DNA of 64,000 bases. Origin: JAJYUU01 sp036758685 (lineage in GTDB: Bacteria > Actinomycetota > Actinomycetes > Streptosporangiales > Streptosporangiaceae). Each line of letters begins with the position of its first letter. Position 1 is the stretch's first letter. The notes beneath the pieces are model-generated. The model saw only the letters and a list, made by a program, of their open reading frames with translations. It was not told the DNA's origin and searched no databases. The stretch spans positions 1 through 64,000 of the forward strand of contig DAIOWC010000002.1 of the NCBI GenBank assembly GCA_036758685.1. The letters are read 5' to 3'. A program made the position numbers and the translations under genes. Below, piece after piece: positions 55,396 through 63,414 of the stretch.

Positions 55396-57114
55396 GTGCG
55401 GGTAGCGGTCGTCCCAGTTCCGGGCGGAGCCGGGCTGCTCTGCTTGCTCGGCGAGGACGGCTCGCCGGTTGGTCCGCGGACGGCGGTCACCGACCTGCCG
55501 TCCGCGGTTGCCGAGCGCGAGCGGTCCGGCGACGTCCGCTGGGTCTGGCCGTCTGCCGCCCTCGTCTATCCGGGCCTGCTGCGCGCCGGGGTCCGGGTAG
55601 CACGCTGTCACGACGCGGAGCTCAGCGAGGCATTGCTGCTCGGCCGCGACGGCCGGCCTGGCGAGGTGGCGTCGCTGAGCGCAGCTGCCGCCCGGCTGGC
55701 CGGCCGCCCCCCTCCGGCCGTCACCAGCCGCCCGCCGGACCGCGATGCGCCGGGACCGGCGCAGCTGCTGTTCGACGAGCCCGAGCTGGCCGGTCCGCCC
55801 GCGCAGTCACCCGACGACACGCTCTCCGACCTCATCGCGGTGCACGCCAGCCAGCTGACCCGGCTGGGCGCAGACCCGGCGACGCCGCGGCTGGCCACCC
55901 TGGCCGCCGCAGAGTCCGCGGGCGGTCTGGCGGGCGCCGAGATGACTGCCGCCGGGCTGCCCTGGCGCGCCGACGTTCATGACGAGCTGCTCACGCAGCT
56001 GCTCGGCCCGCGCCCGCCCGCGATGGCCGGGCTCCCGCCCCGGCCCGCGAGGCTGTCCGAGCTCGTGACCGAGATATCCGCGGCTCTCGGGGCGATCCGC
56101 CCGGTCAACATCGATTCCCCGGCGCAGCTGCTGCGCGCGCTGGCGAACGCCGGGATCCGGGTACCGTCTACCCGCGTGTCCGTGCTGCGCGCCGTCGATC
56201 ACCCGGCCATCCCGCTGCTGCTCAAGTACAAGGAGCTGGCGAGGCTGCACACCGCCAACGGCTGGTCCTGGATCGACAGCTGGGTATCCGGCGGCCGGTT
56301 CCGGCCCGAGTACATCGTCGGCGGCGTGGTGTCCGGCCGGTGGGCGACACGCGGCGGCGGCGCCCTGCAGATCCCCAAGGTGCTGCGCCGGGCGGTTATT
56401 GCCGACCCCGGCTGGACGCTGGTGGTCGCCGATGCCGCCCAGCTCGAGCCGCGGGTGCTTGGCGCGCTGGCGGGCGACCGGGCGTTCGCCCAGGCCGCGG
56501 CGAGCGGTGACGTCTACGCGGCGGTGGCTACCGCGATCGGGGCCGAGCGCGACAAGGCTAAGGTCGCGCTGCTCTCGGCGATGTACGGCGGCACCGGCGG
56601 CGATGGCGGCAAGTCCCTGGCGCTGCTGCGCCGGCGATTCCCGCAGGCTTCGGCGTTCGTGGAGGCCGCCGCGCGTGCGGGCGAGGAGGGGCGGGTCGTC
56701 CGGTCGGTGCTCGGCCGCACCTGTCCGCCGCCATCCGCGGCGTGGCTGTCGGTCACTAGTGAGTCCCTTGATCCCGAGCAGGAACGCGATCCGGGGGCCG
56801 GCCAGGCCGCGCGCGCTCGCGGCCGGTTCACCCGGAACTTCGTCGTCCAGGCGAGCGCTGCCGACTGGGCCGCGGTCCTCCTGGCCGCGCTGCGGACGCG
56901 CCTAGCCGGCCTCGGCGACGGCCGGCAGCGGCCGGAGCTGGTGTTCTTCCAGCACGACGAGGTGATCGTCCACTGCCCGGCCGGCCTCGCGCCCGATGTC
57001 GTGGCGGCGGTCCAGGAAGCGGCCGCGACCGCGACCGCGCTCGTGTTCGGCGCCACTCCGGTCAGCTTCCCGCTGTCGGTTGAGGTCGTCGACTGCTACG
57101 GCGACGCGAAGTGA
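55396..57114 (+). CDS. family-A DNA polymerase-like protein (PolA paralogue)
   Basis: 572 residues. C-terminal polymerase: VVADAAQLEPRVLGALAGD (motif A, D346; Ser of DxSQ is Ala), RDKAKVALLSAMYGG (O-helix Lys and Tyr), FFQHDEVIVHC (motif C, D521-E522). The N-terminal half aligns in length with a 3'-5' exonuclease domain, but no DxE or DxxxY motifs are visible, so proofreading is probably lost. No 5' nuclease domain. GTG start at 55396. Probably a repair or translesion-type polymerase. Confidence 0.88.
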   Translation: MRVAVVPVPGGAGLLCLLGEDGSPVGPRTAVTDLPSAVAERERSGDVRWVWPSAALVYPGLLRAGVRVARCHDAELSEALLLGRDGRPGEVASLSAAAARLAGRPPPAVTSRPPDRDAPGPAQLLFDEPELAGPPAQSPDDTLSDLIAVHASQLTRLGADPATPRLATLAAAESAGGLAGAEMTAAGLPWRADVHDELLTQLLGPRPPAMAGLPPRPARLSELVTEISAALGAIRPVNIDSPAQLLRALANAGIRVPSTRVSVLRAVDHPAIPLLLKYKELARLHTANGWSWIDSWVSGGRFRPEYIVGGVVSGRWATRGGGALQIPKVLRRAVIADPGWTLVVADAAQLEPRVLGALAGDRAFAQAAASGDVYAAVATAIGAERDKAKVALLSAMYGGTGGDGGKSLALLRRRFPQASAFVEAAARAGEEGRVVRSVLGRTCPPPSAAWLSVTSESLDPEQERDPGAGQAARARGRFTRNFVVQASAADWAAVLLAALRTRLAGLGDGRQRPELVFFQHDEVIVHCPAGLAPDVVAAVQEAAATATALVFGATPVSFPLSVEVVDCYGDAK

Positions 57115-57119
57115 CGCTG

Positions 57120-57739
57120 TCACTCCGTTGGCGTCGCCTGACCATGCCGGGCCCGGCGGGGCGGCGGCACCGAGGCCGGCGGCTCGATCGGCTCGACCGT
57201 GGCGGTGCAGTACATGCACCGGCGGGCGCCGACCGCGATCTCGCTCAGGCACTCCGGGCACTGCCGCTCGGTCGCGGCCTTGTTGCGGTTCAGCCGCGAG
57301 GTGAGCCGGTCGGCAGGCGCGACGAGCAGGTAGTACACGACCAGCGCGATGACGAGGAACGAGAACAGCGCGTTCAGGAAGAGGCCGTAGGCGAGCTGGC
57401 TGTGCCCGATCGTGAATGTCAGGTTCTTGAAGTTAACCTTGCTTCCGCCGGCGGCGGAAATCAGCGGCGTGATGATGTCGCCCACCAGTGCCTGCACGAT
57501 CGCGTTGAAGGCGACGCCGATGACGACGGCGACGGCGAGGTCGATGAGGTTGCCGNNNNNNNNNNNNNNNNNNNNNNNNNNNNNNNNNNNNNNNNNNNNN
57601 NNNNNNNNNNNNNNNNNNNNNNNNNNNNNNNNNNNNNNNNNNNNNNNNNNNNNNNCGCGTTGAAGGCGACGCCGATGACGACGGCGACGGCGAGGTCGAT
57701 GAGGTTGCCGCGCATCAGGAACTTCTTGAAACCGCTCAT
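57120..57739 (-). CDS. mscL: large-conductance mechanosensitive channel with zinc ribbon, false gap
   Basis: N-terminus MSGFKKFLMRGNLIDLAVAV runs into the false gap, and the sequence resumes QALVGDIITPLISAAG, with TM2 about LFLNALFSFLVIALVVYYLL. Removing the 100 Ns and one 55-bp duplicate leaves 465 bp, an intact 154-residue frame. After TM2, CPECLSEIAVGARRCMYC forms a zinc ribbon that standard MscL lacks. Acts as an emergency osmotic release pore; the ribbon is cytoplasmic. Convergent with the polymerase gene. Confidence 0.88.
57501..57710. repeat. false gap in mscL: 55-bp duplicate + 100 N + 55-bp duplicate
   Basis: 57501-57555 and 57656-57710 are identical (both start CGCGTTGAAGGCGACGCCGA and end GAGGTTGCCG). 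The duplicate length again is 55, the same as at 34794-35003. Collapsing it restores the mscL frame, which proves the gap is artificial. Confidence 0.95.
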
Positions 57740-57825
57740 CTGTCTCTCCTCGGCCGCATCACAAGCCGGACGCTAGACCATCCGGCCATGTGACGCTACC
57801 AAGACCGGACGCCGCTCTCGGAGTC

Positions 57826-58299
57826 TTAGTAGCAGTTGCCTCCCGTATACGACAGCAGCTCCTCGTAGGCCGGCTGCTGGCCGGGGCCGCCCGCCGACAT
57901 GGTCGAGACCAGGTCGTGGACCGACTTCGCGTGATCGGACCTGCTCCGGTAGGCGCGGAAGTCGCCGATGACCGCCTCGATGTTCGGCCGCTCGCGGCTC
58001 GGTGCCTCACTGGCCAGCGTTGTGAAGTTGGCGATGCCCTCGGCCATCAGCGCGTCGATCACGCCGCGAGCCTCGGCCAGCGGCATGTTCGGCGTGATCC
58101 CGGAACTGCGCAGCGGCTTCATAGCCTCGGTGATCTGGGCGCAGAACTTCTTCATCGCCGCGGACAGGGGCTGCTGCTGCGGCTCTCCCGGCGTGCTCAC
58201 GGGCCCGCTGGCACCGCACGCGGTCAGCGCTAGGCAGGCGCTGGCGATGGCGCCGAACACCAGGTGCTGCCGCTTCCGCGCGGGTCCCGAGCCGTTCAT
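57826..58299 (-). CDS. putative lipoprotein
   Basis: 157 residues. Signal peptide with positively charged start (NGSGPARKRQH), hydrophobic core (LVFGAIASACLAL) and lipobox LTAC. The mature part is helical with no family recognised (KKFCAQITEAMKPLRSSG). ATG at 58297-58299 has AGGAGG upstream and a perfect 7-bp dyad (58310-58328) in its leader. Confidence 0.78.
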   Translation of the reverse strand: MNGSGPARKRQHLVFGAIASACLALTACGASGPVSTPGEPQQQPLSAAMKKFCAQITEAMKPLRSSGITPNMPLAEARGVIDALMAEGIANFTTLASEAPSRERPNIEAVIGDFRAYRSRSDHAKSVHDLVSTMSAGGPGQQPAYEELLSYTGGNCY

Positions 58300-58309
58300 G
58301 CGTCCTCCT

Positions 58310-58328
58310 GTCAGGCAAGTGGCCTGAC
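58310..58328 (-). promoter_or_regulatory. leader dyad of lipoprotein gene
   Basis: GTCAGGC-AAGTG-GCCTGAC, a perfect 7-bp inverted repeat with a 5-nt centre, directly abutting the ribosome site (AGGAGG at about 58304). It could hide the ribosome site or bind a repressor in the 170-bp divergent region. Confidence 0.55.
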
Positions 58329-58469
58329 GCATTCTTCCTGATCGAAGGCATGGAGGTAGCACATTGTCACGAAGCAACTGCAAAATGTTAGGGCGGGAGA
58401 GGTCGGAGCTGGCGCTCAGAACGCCGCGCCCGGATCGTCCCCGCCGCGGCGTGTGATAGGCAAAGTTCC

Positions 58470-59093
58470 ATGGCGGCGGAGGACCTGGCACCGGACGAGC
58501 TGGCACGGCACTGGCGGTCCTGGCCGCCCGCCGAGGTCGCGCGGCTGCTCGCCGGCGTGACCGCGCCCTGGTACGTGGGCGGCGGCTGGGCCATCGACCT
58601 CTTCCTGGGGGAGCAGACCCGCCCGCACTCCGACCTGGAGATCGGCGTGCCGGGGGGCGCCTTCGGCGAAGTCAGGCGGGCGCTCGCCGGGTATGTGTTC
58701 GAGGTCGCCGGCGACGGCAGGCTCTGGCCCGTCGATGGCCCGGACTTCGGCCGGTTTCATCAGGTCTGGGTCAGCGAGCCGGCGGCCGACCTGCCGCTGG
58801 GCCGGACGTTCCGCCTGGACGTCATGCGCGAGCCGGCCGTCGCCGGGCAGTGGGCGTGCCGCCGGGACCCCGAGATCGTGCTGCCCTACGACCAGGTCAT
58901 CCGGCACGACAGCGCCGGGATCCCGTATCTCGTGCCTGAGCTCGCGCTGCTGTTCAAGGCCAAGTACCGCCGGCCGAAGGACGACGCCGACTTCGGTGCC
59001 GCGCTGCCGTTGCTCGGCGCCGATGCCCGCGCGCGCCTGCGGGCTACCCTGGCGCAGGTGCACCCCGGCCATCCCTGGATCGAGGCGCTGTGA
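58470..59093 (+). CDS. aminoglycoside-2''-adenylyltransferase-like nucleotidyltransferase
   Basis: 207 residues. WYVGGGWAIDLFLGEQTRPH followed by SDLEIGVP is the GGWA(x)D ... DLE pattern of the ANT(2'')/nucleotidyltransferase-fold group. C-terminal LVPELALLFKAKYRRPKDD is typical (substrate-loop Lys and Asp). It may modify aminoglycosides or an amino acid. Its stop overlaps the arfB start by 4 nt. Confidence 0.8.
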   Translation: MAAEDLAPDELARHWRSWPPAEVARLLAGVTAPWYVGGGWAIDLFLGEQTRPHSDLEIGVPGGAFGEVRRALAGYVFEVAGDGRLWPVDGPDFGRFHQVWVSEPAADLPLGRTFRLDVMREPAVAGQWACRRDPEIVLPYDQVIRHDSAGIPYLVPELALLFKAKYRRPKDDADFGAALPLLGADARARLRATLAQVHPGHPWIEAL

Positions 59094-59512
59094 GCCTCGA
59101 CGTCACCGTCCGCGGCATCACGATCCCGCCGCAGGAGCTGTCGTGGCGTTTCTCCCGCTCGCAGGGCCCTGGCGGTCAGTCGGTCAACACCACTGACAGC
59201 CAGGCCGAGCTGTCCTTCGACCTGGCCGCCTCCGAGACGCTGCCGCCGCTCCTGAAGGAACGAGCGCTCCGCTCACTGGCCGGGCGCCTGACCGCCGGTG
59301 TCATCACAGTGGCCGCGTCGGAGTACCGCTCGCAGCTGCGCAACCGCGAGGCCGCGGCCGCCCGGCTGAGTGAGCTGCTCACCGAGGCGACGGCCCCGCC
59401 GCCGCGCGCGCGCAAGCCGACCCGGCCGACGCGCGGCGCCGTCGAGCGGCGGCTCGCCGACAAGCAGCGGCGGGCGCAGACCAAGCGGCTGCGCCGCTCC
59501 ACCGATGAGTAG
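59090..59512 (+). CDS. arfB: alternative ribosome-rescue peptidyl-tRNA hydrolase ArfB
   Basis: 140 residues: ITIPPQELSWRFSRSQGPGGQSVNT contains the catalytic GGQ, and the basic C-terminal tail (RRLADKQRRAQTKRLRRS) enters the mRNA channel. Releases nascent chains from stalled non-stop ribosomes. GTG start, 4-nt overlap with the nucleotidyltransferase gene. Confidence 0.92.
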   Translation: MSLDVTVRGITIPPQELSWRFSRSQGPGGQSVNTTDSQAELSFDLAASETLPPLLKERALRSLAGRLTAGVITVAASEYRSQLRNREAAAARLSELLTEATAPPPRARKPTRPTRGAVERRLADKQRRAQTKRLRRSTDE

Positions 59513-59520
59513 GCGGCGGT

Positions 59521-60054
59521 TCACTCAGAAGTCAGTTGCGCCAGCTTGGTCACCGTGTTCCAGTTCCGCGCGGTGCCGGGCACGCCGAGCCGCTTCTGCA
59601 GGAGGCCGCTGGTCAGGCGGGTGTCAGCGGCTCCGTCCGGGCACCAGAAGTAGGCCTCGCGCCCGATGACCCAGGCCCGTTCGGGTCCGAAGTCGGTCCT
59701 CCCGAACTCGTCTGCGGCCGCGGCGGCAGGCTCGGCGGCGAGGAACGACACGAAGTAGCGAGAGCCGTTCTCGGGGGCGCGGCCGAGCGGGTTGGCGGCG
59801 AGCACGGCCGCCAGCTCCGGGCCGCTGCGCACCATCACCGCGCAGCGGAGCCCGGCGAACTGCTCCAGGGCACCGGCGATGTTGTCCTCGAGCGTTCCGG
59901 GCGGGAGTTCGCTGGTGAAAACCGCGTTCCCGCTCTGAAGGTGGGTCTTAACCTCGGCGTACCCGAGATCGGAGAGGATGCGGCGCAGGTCGGCCATGGC
60001 GATCCGGTTGACCTTGACCAGGTTGACCGCCCGCAGGAGCGCCGCGTACCGCAT
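59521..60054 (-). CDS. DUF1697 protein
   Basis: 177 residues: MRYAALLRAVNLVKVNRIAM, MADLRRILSDLGYAEVKTHLQSGNAVF and LTSGLLQKRLGVPGTARNWNTV are the DUF1697 core. It is divergent from the erm-like gene (57 bp) and 8 bp from arfB. Function unestablished. Confidence 0.88.
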   Translation of the reverse strand: MRYAALLRAVNLVKVNRIAMADLRRILSDLGYAEVKTHLQSGNAVFTSELPPGTLEDNIAGALEQFAGLRCAVMVRSGPELAAVLAANPLGRAPENGSRYFVSFLAAEPAAAAADEFGRTDFGPERAWVIGREAYFWCPDGAADTRLTSGLLQKRLGVPGTARNWNTVTKLAQLTSE

Positions 60055-60111
60055 GGCCCACACGGTACCGGCCCGCGGGGTGACCTCGGGGGGCTCACTA
60101 AGGTGGGGCGG

Positions 60112-60903
60112 GTGAGCACGGTGCGCAGCGACCGGGACCGGCGCCGGCGCGAGCTGTCCCAGAACTACCTGCGGGACCCGGACGCGGCCCGGCAGTTCCT
60201 GCGGGCGGTCCGGCTCGATCCGGACCTGCTCTGCCTGGAGGTCGGGGCGGGCGAGGGGATCCTGACCACCCGGCTGGCCGCCAGGTGCCGCGAGGTGACC
60301 GCCTACGAGCTCGATTCCACGCTGGCCGGCAAGCTGCGGTCCCGGCTCGGCAAATATGACAACGTCCGGCTCGTGATGGGCGACTTCCTGTCGGCGCGGC
60401 CGCCGGCGAAGCCGTTTCAGGTCGTCGGCAACACGCCGTTCTCGCTGACGTCGCCGATCGTGGACTGGTGCCTCCGGTCGTCGCGGATGCGAAGCGCCAC
60501 GCTGATCACGCAGCTTGAATACGCGCGGAAGCGAACCGGCGGATTCGGGCGGTGGAGCCAGCTCACGTGCATGACCTGGCCTCAGGTCAGCTGGGAGCTG
60601 CGCGGCCGGATCCCGCGTGACCAGTTCCGCCCGGTGCCGCGGGTGGACGCCGGCATCCTGGAGCTCCGGCGGCGGCCCGAGCCGCTGATCGGCGCGCCGC
60701 GGCAGGCGGCCTACCGGCGCCTGGTGCAGACCGGCTTCAGCGGCGTCGGCGGCTCGGTGCAGGCGTCGCTGCGCCGGACGTTCCCCGCGGACAAGGTCGC
60801 GCAGGCGTGCTCGGACGCCGGAGTTGACCGGCGCGCAGTCGTCGCGTTCGTCAGTCCCGATCAGTGGGTCCAGATCTTCAAGGCCCTTGACCAGCGAATA
60901 TGA
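60112..60903 (+). CDS. Erm-type 23S rRNA (adenine-N6)-methyltransferase
   Basis: 263 residues. ELSQNYLRDPDAARQFLRAV, LCLEVGAGEGILTTRLAARC (SAM motif I), VGNTPFSLTSPIVDWCL (motif IV NxPF) and RIPRDQFRPVPRVDAGILEL follow the Erm/KsgA fold, with Erm-like spacing. Family members dimethylate A2058 and give macrolide-lincosamide-streptogramin resistance. GTG at 60112. The C-terminal part is longer than in KsgA. No antibiotic cluster is adjacent; intrinsic self-resistance is inference. Confidence 0.85.
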   Translation: MSTVRSDRDRRRRELSQNYLRDPDAARQFLRAVRLDPDLLCLEVGAGEGILTTRLAARCREVTAYELDSTLAGKLRSRLGKYDNVRLVMGDFLSARPPAKPFQVVGNTPFSLTSPIVDWCLRSSRMRSATLITQLEYARKRTGGFGRWSQLTCMTWPQVSWELRGRIPRDQFRPVPRVDAGILELRRRPEPLIGAPRQAAYRRLVQTGFSGVGGSVQASLRRTFPADKVAQACSDAGVDRRAVVAFVSPDQWVQIFKALDQRI

Positions 60904-60983
60904 CTGCAGTCTAGTCGCGCGGTTACCGGGTCCCTTGCGGCGACGGCGCGATACGGTCACTGGAGCCGCTTTGTGGAGTTCCC

Positions 60984-61670
60984 ATGCGCAACAGTCCGAT
61001 ACTTGCAGTCCGCGGTGAGGTTGCCCTTGAGGTTGAGCCCGAGGTCGCCAGGATCGAGGCCAGCATCGCGGCCCGCGGCGCCGACCGCGCGGCAACCCTG
61101 CTGACGCTCACCGAGCGTGACGCCGAGGTGAGCCTGATCCTCGGGGACTTCGCGGACATCATCGAGAAGTCAGAATCGTCTGGAGTCCGGCTCGGGCCGC
61201 AGCAGTCCAGCAAGGCCGGCGGCTCGGTCTGCCACGGCGTGATCCACCACACGATCACCGTCGTCTGTTTCGAGCGACTCGGCGAGCTGATGGCCATTCT
61301 CGCGGCCGAGGAGCTGACGGAGGTCGGCGGGCCGTGGTGGGACCTGCGCCCCGGCAGCCCGGTCTACCGGCAGGTCAGGATCGCCGCGGTGTCCGATGCC
61401 GTCCGCCGGGCCAGGGATTATGCCGCTGCCGTCGGCAGCGAGCTCGCGGACCTGGTCGAGCTGGCCGACGCGCACATGCTGTCGGAGTCGCGTTCGTCCG
61501 CCGAGGCCCGGCCGCTGGCCAGTCCGTCGGCGCGCCTGCCCCACCGGCCGAGAGTCGTCGCCGCCGAGGAGCCGGTGTTCGACCTGTCCCCGGCGCGGCA
61601 GGTGGTGCGCGCGGTCGTAGAGGCGCGTTTCACCCTGACCGAGCCCGACCTGGCGGCGGTGCCCGCCTGA
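60984..61670 (+). CDS. SIMPL (DUF541) domain protein
   Basis: 228 residues: ILAVRGEVALEVEPEVARIE, VIHHTITVVCFERLGELMAIL and RVRIAAVSDAVRRARDYAAAVG-like segment (VRIAAVSDAVRRARDYAAAV) match SIMPL. ATG at 60984. No signal peptide is evident, so cytosolic here. Function unknown. Confidence 0.82.
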   Translation: MRNSPILAVRGEVALEVEPEVARIEASIAARGADRAATLLTLTERDAEVSLILGDFADIIEKSESSGVRLGPQQSSKAGGSVCHGVIHHTITVVCFERLGELMAILAAEELTEVGGPWWDLRPGSPVYRQVRIAAVSDAVRRARDYAAAVGSELADLVELADAHMLSESRSSAEARPLASPSARLPHRPRVVAAEEPVFDLSPARQVVRAVVEARFTLTEPDLAAVPA

Positions 61671-61694
61671 CGCCTGCCCGGCTGCCCGGGGGGC

Positions 61695-62120
61695 CTACGG
61701 GGCGCTGGTACCCGCCCGGCCGTACTTGTCCTCGAGCCTGACGACGTCCTCGCGCCAGCCCGGCGCCGCCGTCGAGGTCTCGGCAAAGGTGAGGTCGGTG
61801 ATGGCAGTGATCCGGTGCACGGCCCCCGGCGGCAGGTGGATCGTGTCTCCCGGGCCGAAGTGCTGGCTGGTCAGGGAGCCGGCCGACGGGCCCCACTCAA
61901 TCAGCGCGGCCCCGGCGAGGACGCTGATCGTCTCTTCCTTCTGCAGGTGATACTGCAGGCTGAGGGAATTGCCGGCGGTGACGTGGATGACCTTCCCGAC
62001 GTACTTGCCCTCGACCGCGGCGAAGATGATCTCGTGACCCCACGGCTTGTCCTGCCTGGCCGCCTGGTACACCTCGGCCTGCGGGCCCGCCGGGGGACCA
62101 CCGTTGGTTGCGGGGCTCAC
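61695..62120 (-). CDS. cupin-domain protein
   Basis: 141 residues: PWGHEIIFAAVEGKYVGKVI, LSLQYHLQKEETISVLAG (metal His/Glu) and FGPGDTIHLPPGAVHRIT (second cupin motif) define a single cupin barrel, close to phosphomannose-isomerase C-terminal domains. Likely a sugar-phosphate isomerase-like or binding protein. Divergent leader 80 bp from the aminotransferase end. Confidence 0.85.
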   Translation of the reverse strand: MSPATNGGPPAGPQAEVYQAARQDKPWGHEIIFAAVEGKYVGKVIHVTAGNSLSLQYHLQKEETISVLAGAALIEWGPSAGSLTSQHFGPGDTIHLPPGAVHRITAITDLTFAETSTAAPGWREDVVRLEDKYGRAGTSAP

Positions 62121-62200
62121 GTCGGCCCTCCAAACTCGTGGCTGCGAAGTGCGACCATCCTAGTAACCAGCCGCAATAGCTCTGGCGGGGCCCGACCGGG

Positions 62201-63367
62201 TCAGCCGTCCCTTAGCGCCCGCAGGCGGTCGGCTGCCTGCGCGAGCACCTCGTCGCGTTTGCAGAACGCGAAGCGGACCTGGCTCCGGCCGGCTGTCTTG
62301 TCGTCGTAGAAGACCTCGTTCGGCACCGCGACGACGCCGCACGTGCGGGGGAGGCGGCGGCAGAAGTCGAGCCCGCCCGCGTCGCTGAGCCCGGCGATGT
62401 CCGTCGTGATGAAGTACGTGCCCTGCGGGGCGAACACGGCGAACCCCGCGTCCCGGAGCCCGGCGGCGAGCAGGTCGCGCCTGCGGTGCAGGTCGGCGGC
62501 GAGGACCGAGTAGAACGTGTCGGGCAGGGCGAGGCCGGCCGCCACGGCGTACTGGAACGGCCCGCTGGCGACGTAAGTCAGGAACTGCTTGGCCGTCCGG
62601 ACAGCGGTGACCAGCGGCGGCGTGCCCGTTACCCACCCGACCTTCCAGCCGGTGAAGGAGAACGTCTTGCCCCCGGAGCTGATCGTTACCGTCCGGTCGC
62701 GCATCCCCGGCAGCGTCGCGATCGGGATGTGCTCGCCGTCGAAGACGATGTGCTCGTAGACCTCATCGGTGACGACGAGCAGATCATGCTCGATCGCCAG
62801 CCTGGCGATCTCCGTGAGCTCCGCGCGGGTGGCGACCATCCCGGTCGGGTTGTGCGGGGAGTTCAGCAGGATCAGCCGGGTGCGCGGTGTGATCGCATCG
62901 CGCATGGCGTCCAGGTCGGGCCGGAAGTGCGGGGCGCGCAGCGTGATGGGCACCCGGCGGGCGCCGGCCATCGCGATGCAGGCCGCGTACGAGTCGTAGT
63001 ACGGCTCCAGCGCGATGACCTCGTCGCCCGGTTCGAGGAGCGCGAGCATCGCGGCCGCGATTGCCTCGGTGGCGCCCGCCGTCACGAGCACCTCGGTATC
63101 GGGGTCGACGTCGAGGCCGTAGAACCGCTTCTGGTGGATCGCGATGGCCTGCCGCAGCTCCGGGATTCCCGGCCCGGGCGGGTACTGGTTGCCGCGCCCC
63201 GCGAGCACCGCGTCGGCGGCCACCTGGGCGATCTCGGCCGGCCCGTCGGTGTCGGGGAAGCCCTGCCCCAGGTTGATCGAGCCGGTCTCGATCGCCAGGG
63301 CCGACATCTCGGCGAAGATCGTGGTGCCCATTCCGGCCAGCGCGCTATTCAGCAGCGCTCGAGTCAT
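62201..63367 (-). CDS. class I/II PLP aminotransferase (DapC/kynurenine-type)
   Basis: 388 residues: INLGQGFPDTDGPAEI, LVTAGATEAIAAAMLAL, LILLNSPHNPTGMV, VVTDEVYEHIVFDG and ISSGGKTFSFTGWKVGW (PLP Lys in SGGKTFSFTG). Similar to N-succinyldiaminopimelate and kynurenine/glutamine transaminases. Substrate not decidable. Convergent with nothing nearby; 80 bp follow to the cupin gene. Confidence 0.88.
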   Translation of the reverse strand: MTRALLNSALAGMGTTIFAEMSALAIETGSINLGQGFPDTDGPAEIAQVAADAVLAGRGNQYPPGPGIPELRQAIAIHQKRFYGLDVDPDTEVLVTAGATEAIAAAMLALLEPGDEVIALEPYYDSYAACIAMAGARRVPITLRAPHFRPDLDAMRDAITPRTRLILLNSPHNPTGMVATRAELTEIARLAIEHDLLVVTDEVYEHIVFDGEHIPIATLPGMRDRTVTISSGGKTFSFTGWKVGWVTGTPPLVTAVRTAKQFLTYVASGPFQYAVAAGLALPDTFYSVLAADLHRRRDLLAAGLRDAGFAVFAPQGTYFITTDIAGLSDAGGLDFCRRLPRTCGVVAVPNEVFYDDKTAGRSQVRFAFCKRDEVLAQAADRLRALRDG

Positions 63368-63414
63368 CTGCGTGCCTCTCGCCCGCGGGCACGGGGGTCT
63401 GCCCGCCCGTCCGG

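Noticed and set aside
59536..60111. Long plus-strand extension upstream of the Erm-like gene
   Set aside because: It is antisense to the DUF1697 gene; homology begins only at the GTG 60112.
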